Shown one piece after another: positions 48,811 through 59,652 of a DNA stretch of 64,000 nucleotides. This DNA comes from Echiichthys vipera (lineage: Eukaryota; Chordata; Actinopteri; Perciformes; Trachinidae): the NCBI GenBank assembly GCA_963691815.1, contig OY829653.1, forward strand, positions 29,210,250 through 29,274,249, read 5' to 3'. The notes beneath the pieces were generated by a model that saw nothing but the letters and a program-made list of their open reading frames with translations, was not told the DNA's origin and ran no database searches. How positions within the stretch are numbered: position 1 is the stretch's first letter; every line of letters begins with the position of its first letter. Made by a program: the position numbers and the translations under genes.

Positions 48811-49950
48811 CTAGCTGTAAGCTTTATCAAAAAGGAAAGTTTTAAGTTTACTCTTAAATATGGGGACAGTGTCTGCCTCACGAATAACACTTGGGAGTTG
48901 GTTCCACAAGAGAGGAGCTTGGTAGCTAAAGGCTCTGCCTCCCCTTCTATTTTTGGAGACTCTAGGAACGACAAGTAGCCCTGCATTTTCTGAGCGCAGT
49001 GATCGAGTTGGGTGATACGGTACTATGAGCTCTTTATATCGAATAGTTATAATTTTGTCATTAAAGAAGGTCATGAAGTCGTTACTACTGAGGGTTATAG
49101 GAATACATGGCTCAATAGAGCTGTGGCTCTCTGTCAGCCTGGCTACAGTGCTGAAAAGAAATCTAGGATTGTTCTTATTCTCCTCTCTTAAAGATGAGTA
49201 ATAGACTGCTCTCGCATTACGGAGGGCCTTCCTATATGTCTTTAGACTTTCATGCCAAGGTAAGTGAGATTCCTCCAATTTAGTAGAGCGCCATTTACTT
49301 TCTAATTTTCGCGATATTTGTTTTAGTTCAAGGGTTTGTGAGTTATACCACGGAGCTAACTTCCTCTGTTTTATTTTCTTCTTTTTTAACGGAGCAACAG
49401 AGTCGATTGTTTTTCTTAGTGAGCAAGCAACACTGTCAACAAAATGGTCAATTTCAGAGAGACAAACGTTAGTGATGGACTCTTGAATATTAGGATAAGG
49501 CATTAAAGTAAATGCAGATGGAATCGCTTCCTTAAATTTAGTTACAGCACTATCAGATAAACATCTAGTGTAGACACTTTTGCCCAGAGGTGAGTAGTCC
49601 TGTAATATGAATTCAAAAGTTATTAAATAATGGTCTGATAAAATAGGATTCTGTGAAAAGACTATTAAGTCATTGATTTCCACACCATAAGCCAAAACAA
49701 GGTCGAGGGTGTGATTGAAACAGTGAGTAGGTTAATGTATACACTGACTAAAACCAATCGAATCTAATAGAGAGATAAACGCGGTACTAAGGCTGTTATT
49801 AACAACATCCACATGAATATTACAATCTCCTACAATGATTACTTTGTCAGTTTTAAGGACTAAATTTGATAGAAACTCTGAGAATTCAGACAGAAATTCA
49901 GAGTAGGGACCGGGAGCCCGGTACACTATAACGAGTATAATCGGCTGCAC
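48811..49950 (-). pseudogene. L2 polyprotein remnant: endonuclease fused to C-terminus, RT core deleted
   Basis: One frame runs from 49950 to 48811 with a single in-frame stop (TAA at 49732-49734). The upstream part has IILVIVYRAPGPYSEFLSEF and VGDCNIHVD (endonuclease GDxN motif, normally GDFN). After the stop come NHTLDLVLAYG and ILSDHYLITFEF (the S-D-H motif). The linker region leads to FFNDKIITIR and then jumps directly to the post-RT end (YHPTRSLRSENAGLLVV, LLWNQLPSVIREA, FLFDKAYS). The entire palm and YxDD region is missing, so it cannot reverse transcribe. Confidence 0.87.
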
Positions 49951-49960
49951 AGTTTTCCAG

Positions 49961-50690
49961 GTTGAATGTGAAAGACTAAGAACAAGACTTTCAAATGAAT
50001 TATAATTTCATAATAATGTTAATTATTACACCTGTGCTTTTCCTGCTATAACATAACAACATATCTGTTGTAAGAAAGAATCTGTAGGCCTTTTCACAGA
50101 ATAAATTCAGACAAATCACAGTGGGGAAAGCACAGGTGTAAATGATAATATGACTAATTGGTTGAATTCCATTGAGCTGCTTCAGTTTCAGACTCCTGTG
50201 CAGGATGGTTTACCATCATGGCTTACATTTGAATACTAAGCCTTTGTAATGTTAATGTAATGCTTCTTCCTGATATGACAAGTCAAAATGTCTTCAATTC
50301 AAAACACCCATCTGTTCTTGTGTAACAATTTGGAAAGATTTTACCCAAGATATGTTACACCCTCAAAAAGAGAAGGGTTGTGATGAGGGAGAGACATTAT
50401 GATGTGTTGACCTTGTTTTTGGTTCCCTTCCTATATTTGGGTCAGATCGCTTCTCACCAGAAGTGAACGTAACTGTAGTGCACTTGGAAGTGACCGCATA
50501 TTCAGGCAGACTTGAGTTTGTTTTTTTTGGTCCGCACCTGAGTTTGGATGAGTTTTCTCACCCCTATCTGATGAAACGCTCCAGGGTTCGGATAACAGAC
50601 CTAAGGCAAAGCTAACTCTATAGTGAACAGTAATGGGGGATTTTGGACAGCTACAATCTGTCTGACGACAACATTATTAGCAGCATCTAA
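49961..50690. other. Intronic sequence, nothing recognised
   Basis: May include decayed 5' parts of the L2 element, but no frame supports it. Confidence 0.4.
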
Positions 50691-51313
50691 GGGCGCACTC
50701 ACACTGTCCTTCCGCACCGGGCCAAAACAGGTTTTTCGGGTCAAGCCTAGTGCGTTTGACCATTGTGAGTGCACCCGCTCCGCGCATAACTGCGGCCAGC
50801 TGGCCGTACACGGCCCGTCTGAGAGAGGTGGGCTTTTGTAGAGCGCGTTTGCACATGTACGAGCACGAGCGTGCGCACGTGTACGAGCACGAGGCCTACG
50901 AGGGTTCTGACGTTATTTATGTGCGCCTGTTCGGACATAGAAAATAGAAGGACGGACCATGCGCAGACATTCAACAACAACAACAAGGGCGGCAAAAGGT
51001 TCACGTTGGTGTGATGCGGAGGTGGAGTGTTTACTGCAGATTTGTTTGGATGAAAAGGTTCAAAAACAGTCGACAAGACGCTCAAAAACTCCGAGGTCTA
51101 TGGAAAGATTTGTAAACAAAGCGACGCATCGCGATGACGTCAACCAATGCGTGTGACGTGTTACGGCATGATGACGTATGGACAGCAAGAAGCATTTGCG
51201 CGAGGCCCAGGTAGTGTGAGTACAAACGGGCCTGGGGCGCGGCGGGAGAGGGAGGGGGGGACAAGTACCCTAAAGCCCGGGGCGCAGTGCGGAAGAACAG
51301 TGTGAGTGCGCCC
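50691..51313 (+). mobile_element. Harbinger-like non-autonomous element, copy 3 (most complete)
   Basis: 623 bp with inverted ends GGGCGCACTCACACTGTCC and, inverted, GGGCGCACTCACACTGTTC, flanked by TAA (50688-50690 and 51314-51316), the 3-bp TWA-type duplication of PIF/Harbinger. It contains a partial tandem of gtacgagcacgag near 50857-50892 and the SANT-like frame at 50959-51156. Confidence 0.82.
50959..51156 (+). CDS. SANT/Myb-like (MADF-type) fragment inside Harbinger-like element
   Basis: A 65-codon frame contains RWCDAEVECLLQICLDEKVQ, with the W...EV..LL.I..D...Q pattern of the SANT/Myb-like domain that partners PIF/Harbinger transposases, followed by MERFVNKATH. It lies in the middle of a transposon copy whose ends are intact. 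The matching minus-strand frame in the copy at 30436 conserves ECFLQIWSDE and ERFVNKATHT, so the frame is a family feature. The full domain needs about 80 residues, so this is a fragment and may not be translated. Confidence 0.55.
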   Translation: MRRHSTTTTRAAKGSRWCDAEVECLLQICLDEKVQKQSTRRSKTPRSMERFVNKATHRDDVNQCV

Positions 51314-51316
51314 TAA

Positions 51317-52322
51317 TATTTCAGACTTTCCAGTGTAGCCAGAGGATATCCAGGCCAAAATTTTCTCGTCCTTATTTACAGTCCAATAAGTATCTTGAGA
51401 CACAAGAATGGAGTTGAGAGACGGCATCCCTATAAACAGATACCTGCATCTGACTGCAGATAAATAATAACAATAAGCTTATGAAAAGCTGAATCGTTGT
51501 AAGACGATACAATGAGTTCCATGACTGCATGACGGCCAATGCGTTCCGCCTCGTTTGCTCTCCACACAGACTGTTTACCTGCATTCAACCAAAGCATGCT
51601 CAAAGGTGATTGGTCAATACTACTCGGACTACAAACAGAAACAAGACCATATATTGTCTTGCATTCAGATTCTACATTCAAATGCAAAATCTGTTTATGG
51701 AAATTAGGAGACTTTTATCAGTCATCATATTGCATAATATGTGTAGTGTCACTTGGTGGTCATTTTCTATAAAAAAAAGAAAGTAGTGAATATGCATCCT
51801 GAACATAATTACTACTTGTTTTGTTTAATAGTGGGACTGTTTGAGGGAAGTATAGTGCGACTCTTTGAACATGAAGTCAGTCTAGCTGACAATCGACATT
51901 GAGACAAGGGGAGATCAAGCATCACTCAGTGCAGGGTGAGACTGATTTTTGTTTTTTTTGTTAGTACTTGGCAAAATCTAATTTACTAGCCCGTTTACTG
52001 ATTTATGCTCAATAGAAGATTTGCAACTGACAATCCAGCCGTACACTTGCTGGCTAGAGGAAGTAATCACTCAAAGGAGTTATAATCCGTCGGTTGATTG
52101 GCCGACCATACCTTGACCTTAGTTGTGGTCTTCTTCTGTGGGAAAAACTGCCTTCTCCTAATATAACTTTGTTCAGTTCATATCATGACAAGAGTCCAAC
52201 TGCATGTCTCTGAGCCTGGTTGCAGTAACAATAAGGCGCAGCTTCCACCAGCATTAACCAAACATTAAGACCAAGAAAAACAGTTGCGAATCCTCTGCAC
52301 TGTGGTTTTCTGCATGTGTGTG
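51317..52322. other. Intronic sequence, nothing recognised
   Basis: No element recognised. The possible terminal exon follows at 52323. Confidence 0.45.
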
Positions 52323-52511
52323 TTAAGTGTGTAGTACATCAGCAGGGACCAGTGAGTGCATGCCAGGAGCTGGCAGGGGGTTGGTATCTGAGACATTTTG
52401 TAAAAGGTCAGTGCAGAGTTCAGTCAGAGACATGTCTGTGTGTTTGAGAATGAAACTGTAAGAGGTACGATAGTTAGGACAGTTAAGAAGAGGTTCCATG
52501 AGAGCAGGTTG
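52323..52511 (-). CDS. Possible terminal exon of unknown gene (unrecognised)
   Basis: On the minus strand a very strong acceptor (a long C/T tract ending tttgctccag) opens directly into a frame of about 62 codons that ends in TAA. It starts AQPALMEPLLNCPNY and ends SLVPADVLHT. I do not recognise the protein. The composition is non-repetitive and protein-like, and the acceptor enters in phase 0, which is also the phase left by the convertase exon at 55520-55612. It could be an alternative last exon of that gene (truncating it in the prodomain), the last exon of a nested gene, a pseudo-exon, or chance. No AATAAA was seen close behind the stop. Confidence 0.3.
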   Translation of the reverse strand, partial: QPALMEPLLNCPNYRTSYSFILKHTDMSLTELCTDLLQNVSDTNPLPAPGMHSLVPADVLHT

Positions 52512-52618
52512 AGCCTGGAGCAAACAAGGTAAGGGAAGAGAGAGGAGAGAGAAACAGTGAGATGTTACTTATATGTGTGTATGTTCTGCCGCAGATGACT
52601 CAACATACATTTAATTAA

Positions 52619-53157
52619 AGCTGCCGTTACCAAGTCTGGCAGATCGAGTTGACTCAGTCAATTTCAAATGTTTACAATCCCCGCCCCTCCCCCTCTACCA
52701 CCGAGCTCCTCAGCTCCCTCCAATCGAGTGCTCGTCAGTGCACGTGCACCAGATTCCTGTGAACGCGCCTGTTTCTTCTTTCATCAATAAACAGCATGGA
52801 GAACACGCATGGAGGTAGGCTGGCTAACTTACTCATAGATAGCAACTGCTAATGTCATTTAGCGTATGACTAAGCTTGAGGCGTGTGCCTGTGATATTAT
52901 AACATGCATTAGGGGGGAGGGGGGATCTGTGAAACGTGCAATTACTGAGCATGAGTGTCAGGTCTGTGCTGAGTAGACAGGATGATATGGGCGCGGTGGA
53001 TTTTTGGGAAAAAAACAACAGGCTCTAGGTGCACGTAGAGACTCGTTTGTTTTTTTTGTTTTTTTTTATCAACCCAGATGATTTATGTTGCTCTGTCGGA
53101 GCATAGTGTCGGTTTCAGTGAATATGATCAAACAAATGTTGCCGACTGCCCGTGTAA
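52619..53157. mobile_element. TTAA-flanked non-autonomous element, copy 2
   Basis: 539 bp between TTAA at 52615-52618 and 53158-53161. It begins AGCTGCCGTTACCAAG and shares the interior with copy 1 (accagattcctgtgaacgcg, taaacagcatggag). The right end has diverged (gactgcccgtgtaa). A T-rich insertion lies at about 53046-53066. Confidence 0.78.
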
Positions 53158-53169
53158 TTAAAGTCTTTG

Positions 53170-54680
53170 AGTTTATTACCTTTAAGTCAGAATGTATGAG
53201 CTGTTTGTTGCTGTGTTACTGTGCATGTTGCATATTGTGGCCTTATCAGTGTGTTGTCTCAGAGCCCTCTCATGTTTGTGGAGCTGTTTTTCCACATCCT
53301 TGCTAATTGTGTCATTAGCAGGGCGATTAATACAACAGCTGATTGTTGCTTTGCTGACAGAGGGCTGCATCGACTGGGATTACATGATGGCAAAACCTTC
53401 TCCTCCTCTGAGATACCACCATGGACCTCCATTCTGTGTGTGTGTTATACTACACGTGAGCCACAGAGCCTTGTTTCTATGGACTGCTTTGACTCAGCCA
53501 GTGTTTGATATGAGCTACAGCAGCTGTTGCAGATTGCACTGACAGATGAAGTGTGTTTAATAGTCCTCTTTTATGAAGCATAATTATATTCAAGTTCAAC
53601 TGATTCACTTTTTACCTACTCGGTTTCATGGAACTGTGGATATTACAACTTTTCCATTATTATTCCATTGAAAGTGGCTAAACGATCACCCAGCCCTACT
53701 TCTAAGCATTATGGCCAGTACATATGCATCTTTTACCACCTGGAAAACCTGAGGGGCGTTGGTCTGGTGCTACTGTGTTGACCTTGATCTTTGTTTAACT
53801 CTGGACGCTGTTGAAAAATACACCACACCTCTTGCGTTTGAGCACGCCTTGCACACGTTTTCATTAACAACAATGGATATGAGGGTACCAAAAAAAAACA
53901 TGGCGTGTATACAGGCCCTTAAACTGTCTTACATGAAGTCTGTCTCAATGTTACAGCTTACTAAACCCTGCATGATGCTGTAATTAGGGAGCTGTGTAAT
54001 ATAACCCACGTGCCATGAAATGTACAGTACAGTGGGAGATGGAGAGTGAAAAGTAGCACACAACTTTGAATAGACAGAGGCCTGGTCAGAGGTGGGTGGA
54101 GGGAGTACAGCTCAGGCTTTGGAAGCTGGCCAGCTGCTGTAGCCAACTCAGTAATTATGTTTGGCAACACATAGCTCACTTTAAATACTAAATTCCATTT
54201 ATTATAATAATAATTATTAAAATATTGACTGTTTTCAGCCTAATAAATGCTATTAAAGCAGATTAAATTAGTGTGATTGTTTAAAGGACTAAGGCATTAT
54301 TTTTAACAAATAAAGAGAAGTTCTAATGGGTTCAAGTAGATTTCAAAGTTTCTCACAGAGTTCACATAAAAGATCATAGCCACAAAAAGACTTCAATGCA
54401 AGGCATTTCAGGATGCAACAGATCCTAGTAAGGAGATGCAATGCCTAAGTATGCAATTGTTCAAAATCCAAAAACCTTATTTGAGCAATCCATTAAATTT
54501 AGGACTCATTACGAAATGTGGGACATTTTAAAGACATTTCTAAAGTTACGATGGTAGAAAAGTAATTAAAGTTACAGTTTAATGAAATCATGAACCATAC
54601 ATGGAGTCACTGGAGATTGTGCATAAATTACTTCAATTAATCACACGCATGCTGATTCAGATGATAACTCTGAATCAGAA
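53170..54680. other. Intronic sequence, nothing certain
   Basis: The block 53220-53540 is of balanced composition and open in two plus-strand frames, but lacks domain or splice evidence. The rest is AT-rich. Confidence 0.4.
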
Positions 54681-55230
54681 AGTTGTGTATTTTCTCTCTT
54701 TTACTCTGTCTATTTCTTTCTCGTGCTCTTTCTTGGGTGTTCTGGTGCATTGATATGTGTCTTTTTGTGTGTATAGATGTACTGTTGCCTTGTGCGTTTT
54801 GTTTGTGTGTGTCACTGAAGGGGCAAGTGTGTTGGGGAAGGGCCAGAGGTCTGGTGCACCCTGGAGAACGGACAGGGCCAGAGCTTCATCTCCGAGCCCT
54901 CTGACCGTCCCTCCTCCCTTGCCCTGTGCTGTCATGGGATGTCTCTGTGGGTGACGGTTTCCCTGGCAACGAAAGCCCTTTGAGGAGGCTGCATTGTGCG
55001 TTGAGGGTGATGCAGAACGGTTTGTTGAAGGTGGCGAGGGGGGGGAGGGGGGGTGCACAAAGTGATATTGGATGGAACAGCCAAACAAGCTTAACAAGCA
55101 AGGCAAACAACTTTCAGCCATTACTCACCACATGGCTCTGTTTATTTTTTTTTTCCATCCTTCTCGCTAATCAACAGACCCTGATTAAAACAGCAAAGCC
55201 AGCCAAATGAACTTGCATTTGCATATACAT
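54681..55230. other. GC-richer candidate conserved block near exon 1
   Basis: Phrases such as ggaagggccagaggtctggt and acggtttccctggcaacgaa stand out between AT-rich flanks, about 300 bp from visible exon 1. A minus-strand frame of 148 codons (54675-55121) shows no domain. Confidence 0.28.
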
Positions 55231-55519
55231 GCTGTGTAAAATCGGAACCGATGCCAGAGTGTGAATTCACCTTGACGTGGCTGTGTTAAATGTATCAAAC
55301 AGTCACGTCTAAGTAGCTGAACGCTCTGATTTGCTGTAGTTACAAATCCATTTCCCGCTGTGTTACACAGACAGCGGAAGTCAGGCCAAAAAAAAAAACA
55401 ACAACCTCAGAGCGGCTTCTTTTGGGAACCTGCAGCTCGATCCCCTCTCTAGATCCTATTGTGTGATGGGTATTTTATTCACTGGTGTTTATTTAATGGA
55501 ACAGTTAAAATACACTTAC

Positions 55520-55612
55520 CCCTACTGCACTGGAAAGTCTGTTCTCAAAGGTGGCTCTGTCAGGGCGCCCCCTGCTGTCTTTCAGGGTGTACAGACCATC
55601 CAGACTGCCAAC
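55520..55612 (-). CDS. PCSK-family convertase, prodomain exon (visible exon 1)
   Basis: This is a 93-nt minus-strand exon, exactly 31 codons and phase 0 at both ends. The acceptor is a pyrimidine-rich tract ending ctgacag and the donor is GTAAGT (acttac on the plus strand, 55514-55519). The product begins VGSLDGLYTLKDS and ends ENRLSSAVG. The G-S-L-x-x-x-Y opening matches the point where convertase prodomains cross an exon boundary after NLGQ (family knowledge: furin, PC1/3). It splices in frame to the exon at 41834-41933, whose product completes the prodomain and its cleavage site. The prodomain folds the protease in the ER and inhibits it until self-cleavage. The preceding exon, with signal peptide and first half of the prodomain, was not found to the right, so the gene is incomplete here. 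The short exon alone would be weak; the consistent phasing with the next three exons carries the call. Confidence 0.78.
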
Positions 55613-55683
55613 CTGTCAGCACAGAAACAAATGTTGAAAGATGTTCTTATTATTTTGTCATTATGATGTGATATGATTGCTAT

Positions 55684-55729
55684 CATACATACATACATAC
55701 ATACATACTACATACATACATACATACAT
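55684..55729. repeat. (CATA)n microsatellite
   Basis: Tandem CATA units, 46 bp, with a one-base slip near 55709. Confidence 0.93.
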
Positions 55730-56353
55730 TCAGAGAATGAATGCTACAGAACTTTATTTTATTATCTAGTTTCACAATGAGTCATAATGGAAAAAGAACA
55801 TAAATAGACTACTTTGAAGTAGACTTCTTTTAGGGCTAAAGGACATGGTATGGGACTGGTGCAGACTTTCTGATACAGTTAACCGCATTTTCGGCAGTGT
55901 CGGAGGCTTTCCCCTCACTTTCAGGACATAAAAGATTACAGAATTTAAGATGTGCTTGGTTGAGTCCCTTAAGCATTTCTTCAAATAATGTACCCTCCAA
56001 AACTCAGGATATGATCAGAATTCAAAGAGTGCATGAAGAATCACACAAGTGTTTTCATCATTACAGAGACCAATACTTGTGCAGTGTGAGGGTCAAAACA
56101 CACAACGTATTCAACCTTAATCATCCATATGACCCTTTGCACAACATGAGATCAGCGTATCCCCTCTGGCCAGCTGTCTTGTGTGGGATTTTCTGCAAGA
56201 GGTGGGCCGAAATCAAATAGTACACACTTTATCTAACCTTATCCTGGGCTTTTCATTTCCAAGCCTTATGAACTCAAATCGTATTGACCACCTGGGAGAG
56301 TTAGAACTAACTAAGTGAAATCTACTCAGCGGCAATTGTGTGCAAGGCACGCA

Positions 56354-56355
<2 letters not shown>
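55730..56355. other. Intronic sequence upstream of visible exon 1, nothing recognised
   Basis: Searched for the preceding prodomain exon (an NLGQ-like end before a donor); none found. Confidence 0.45.
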
Positions 56356-56422
<67 letters not shown>

Positions 56423-56438
56423 TGTGTGTGTGTGTGTG
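56356..56438. repeat. (GT)n microsatellite
   Basis: GT run of 83 bp with an acg interruption near 56419-56422. Confidence 0.95.
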
Positions 56439-56605
56439 CGGCTTGCTGATTCTATCTCCCTTCACATTCATTCTCTCTATTCTCTGTCCCTGAGGTGCAT
56501 CAGGGCTGAGACTGCAGAGTAAATTGTCCCAAATTGAGTTCCTTCTTGCCAGCAGATACAGGCCACATCCCGACCGTTTAGAGCGAGGCTGAGAGAAAGA
56601 GAAAA

Positions 56606-56608
<3 letters not shown>

Positions 56609-56643
<35 letters not shown>
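56609..56643. repeat. (GA)n microsatellite
   Basis: GA run within an A/G-rich stretch (56588-56670). Confidence 0.93.
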
Positions 56644-56652
<9 letters not shown>

Positions 56653-57934
56653 CAGAAAGAGGGAGGGAGAAAACAATCACAGCACACATCCTCCCTTCTT
56701 GACATTTTTCTCTCTAATTTCTCCCTTTACCTTTCTTTTCTACCCACCCTCCCTGTCTCTCCCTCTTTCTCTCTCCTTTGCTGATTTCCCTGCTGCCTCT
56801 CTTTCTTCTCCCGGCACATTATTCTTCTGCTTCTCCCTCTTTATGTCACCCTCTGCGTGTCTTCCCTTGTCTTTGTCTGCTGAGATAGGTATACATCAGT
56901 ATTTCCTTGCTCAGCTTGGCTTTTTTCTTCCTTTGATGATTCTCTTCCCTCCTGCTTGTCCGCTTCCTCCGTCTTTTTCCATTCTTTCTCCCCCAATCCC
57001 TGTTATCCGTCACTCCCACCAACAGTATTTCTCTTCCTTCCCTGTGTCCTTTCCTCACCCCGGTTTCTATCCCTCCTTTGCTCTCTCGTCCCACCCTCCG
57101 TGGCGGGCTGTACCCGGTGACATAGTACCCATCAGCGCAGACCTCCTGGGTGGAGAAGTGTCGCTCTGACAATAATCACACAGTAAGTTTATAACGCTGG
57201 CAGCCCAGCTGAGCTGAGCCGAACTCGGCACACGCGACTCCCTTACGCTGGCACACTCCATTTAACTCAGCAGGGGAGCTGCAGGCTGGCTGGGGCAGGG
57301 ATGAAGCCTGAGACAGGGGATGCCATTGGGGGTTTTTTTTGGGAGGGGGGGGGGGGTTGTCTGGTGGTGAAGCAGTGACTTGAAGACAGATATGGAAATG
57401 GGATGAGGAAGGATGTCTGGGGGTGAAACTGGTGCTGCAGGGGATGAAGAGGGGGTGATGTTTTGGACTTTTGGGTTGGAGCAGAAAGTGTTTTTTAAGA
57501 AGGCACTCATTTCACTGTCTCTGCATGGAATGGTAACTCCTCTCTACTTCTACAGCTTGCCCCCTGCAAAATACCTCCTCTCGCTTTTCCCTTAGCGTTC
57601 AGGGCTAATCAATTCATTGGGAATTGGGGCCAGTTGATGAAAATGATCCAAAATGAGGGGCTGTAAAAATATGAGCATCACATTAATGGAAATTGTAAGT
57701 ACATACAGTATATTGTCTTTATTTTATCAATGTAAATAGTAATGATAGGCCTCAAAATGCAACAAGTTTGTCAAAAACAATCCTTGTTAAATGAACAAAC
57801 CTGTTAACCAGAGGTTTTCAGTCAATTATTGGACTAAAGTACAAGTTTGAAGCTCTTCTCCTTTACTTGAGTATTTTATTGACATGCTACTTTATACTTC
57901 TGCTCCTCTACAAATCAGTGGAAATATTCTACTC
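56644..57934. other. C/T-rich stretch, GC-rich block, G run
   Basis: 56700-57080 is C/T-rich low complexity. 57085-57260 is a GC-rich block (ggcgggctgtacccggtgac, gcacacgcgactcccttacg) that might be conserved. A T8 then G-rich run lies at 57332-57356. No recognised exon. Confidence 0.4.
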
Positions 57935-58132
57935 AGTCAGCTCTCAAACAGCCCTGTGCTGAGTGGACAGGATGACTCGGGTGCTGTGGATTTTTGCAAA
58001 ACAAATAACAGGCTTGATGTGCGCGTAGAGGCTCAGGTTTTTTTTTCTAAAACGGGATGATTTATGTTGTTCTATCGGAACATAGTGTCAGCCTCAGTGA
58101 ATATGATCAAACAAATGTTGCCGACTGGGACT
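57935..58132. mobile_element. TTAA-flanked element, copy 3 (right half only)
   Basis: Shares tgctgagtggacaggatgac and gtgaatatgatcaaacaaat with copies 1 and 2 and ends ccgactgggact before TTAA (58133-58136). The left half is missing. Confidence 0.75.
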
Positions 58133-58139
58133 TTAAGTG

Positions 58140-58238
58140 ATGGTAAATGGACGGCAGTTATAGAGCGCTCTTATACCCTTTCACACTCACACACTGATGG
58201 TAGTAAGCAACTATGCAAGGCACAGGATGGGGCGTCGA
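58140..58238 (+). repeat. Fish LINE/SINE 3' end (TAAATGGAC family)
   Basis: atggtaaatggacggcagtt, tagagcgctcttataccc and cacacactgatggtagtaag follow the order of a common fish retroposon 3' region (TAAATGG...TATAGCGC...CACTGATGG), with an internal loss. It abuts the TTAA element copy. Confidence 0.55.
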
Positions 58239-58239
58239 C

Positions 58240-59640
58240 CTAATTAGAGGAGGACCCACCCCAGCTGCTTTTCCACAGCCACATCTTCTTTCTCCTGCCT
58301 TGATGTTGAGGTCTTCAGATCTCAACATCAACAGTTCTCGGGACTATTTCCTCTGCAGAAGGTTGTTTCAGCAAGGCATATGGACAATCAAGTCCATCTG
58401 ATGAAAAACACATAGCTGTTGAATTCTAATTTCCCATTCACTCCCACTGTAGTGGGTGGCAGCAGAAATGTAGAGGAAGATATTTCCCTTGATGGCAGTG
58501 CAGCTAAATGAGAAAATCTGTTTTTTGTCATTAGTGTGAACCAACCCTTTAAAAATGAGCATCAAACCACTTCCTGCGAAATATGTCACACTGACAGCTT
58601 GACATTACTGACTCTGGATGTACACACAGTCAAACTACAGCTGTACATGAAAATTAGTAAGCAATTTCAATGCAAAACAAACACACACACCCTCACAAAC
58701 GTACACACACATCCTTGTGCCCTGCCAGAGCAGGTTCACAGCAAAACAATATGAGGCCAATCAGGGGACCATTGGTATGGCTCTCCCTCTGCTAATGAAG
58801 GCACTTTGAAAAGGTAATCTAATTCACCAGCAGCAATTAAGGCTGGGAGCGCCTTGTCACTATCAATTATCTGCTCCTTCACTCATGTTCTCCGGTGTGG
58901 ATGTGGAGCCTGCATGACACACAGCACTGTCGGACAAATCAACCCCATCAGCCAGACAGTCACTGAGAACACTAATCATGAGAGTTTTCAAACACACACA
59001 CACACACATGGATACTGTATGCTTGAATCATTGCACAATGACCTAAGTAAGCTTGACATGAAGACATCAGAGATAGGTCTTAGTGGAGTGATAAACAGTA
59101 TGGAATGGATCCTACAGAATGCTACTCTAGGTGTCATGACAGATGTTAGCATCCATCAAATATCGGTTATTGATTGATAACTCATGCTACTGTGAAGTGT
59201 TTGTGTTTATAAAGTAGATATTAAAAACGTATACGTACCTTTAGACTGAATCCCCAGTTGCTGCCTTTTTAACATTGATAATTCCTAACATGTCCTTTTG
59301 GACTATTGGTTGAAGAAGATTGGAATATTTATTTATTTTTTTTACTATTTCTTCACATTTTATAGATTAAACAATTAAACTGATTCAATTTCATGGAAAT
59401 ATATTAAATGCTGGAGAGCATTCCGATGGTGCACATTTCCATCAACTCTAACTCTCGAACAAAATCCTATAAACTGTTCATTTTCATAATAAATGTTTAC
59501 AAGTTTTTTTTTAGTTTTTCATTTATTTGAACTGCAGAATAGAGTCAGGATGTGTCAGCAGGGGGCATGGACCAAATGAGAGTAGGCAATAGACTGGAAG
59601 ATCTCATGGTCAGAGCTCCGGAAGGCTGAGTCACACTGGA
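58240..59640. other. Unique sequence, nothing recognised
   Basis: AT-rich with short CA patches (58680, 58994-59007). No gene was found. Confidence 0.45.
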
Positions 59641-59652
59641 TCCTGATTCAAG

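Larger units (their letters stand above)
47587..49960 (-). mobile_element. L2-type LINE with internal deletion and long 3' UTR
   Basis: The minus-strand element has an endonuclease segment, the C-terminus of the polymerase, a 3' UTR holding a minisatellite (48139-48600), and a tail of repeated AATTG units at 47590-47606. The 3' UTR matches the plus-strand copy at 39311. The 5' end is not clear beyond about 49960. Confidence 0.87.

Noticed and set aside
57085..57175. Exon-like minus-strand segment starting SERHFSTQEVCADG
   Set aside because: The acceptor lacks a pyrimidine tract, the donor is poor and the product matches nothing I know. It does not fit the missing convertase prodomain exon.
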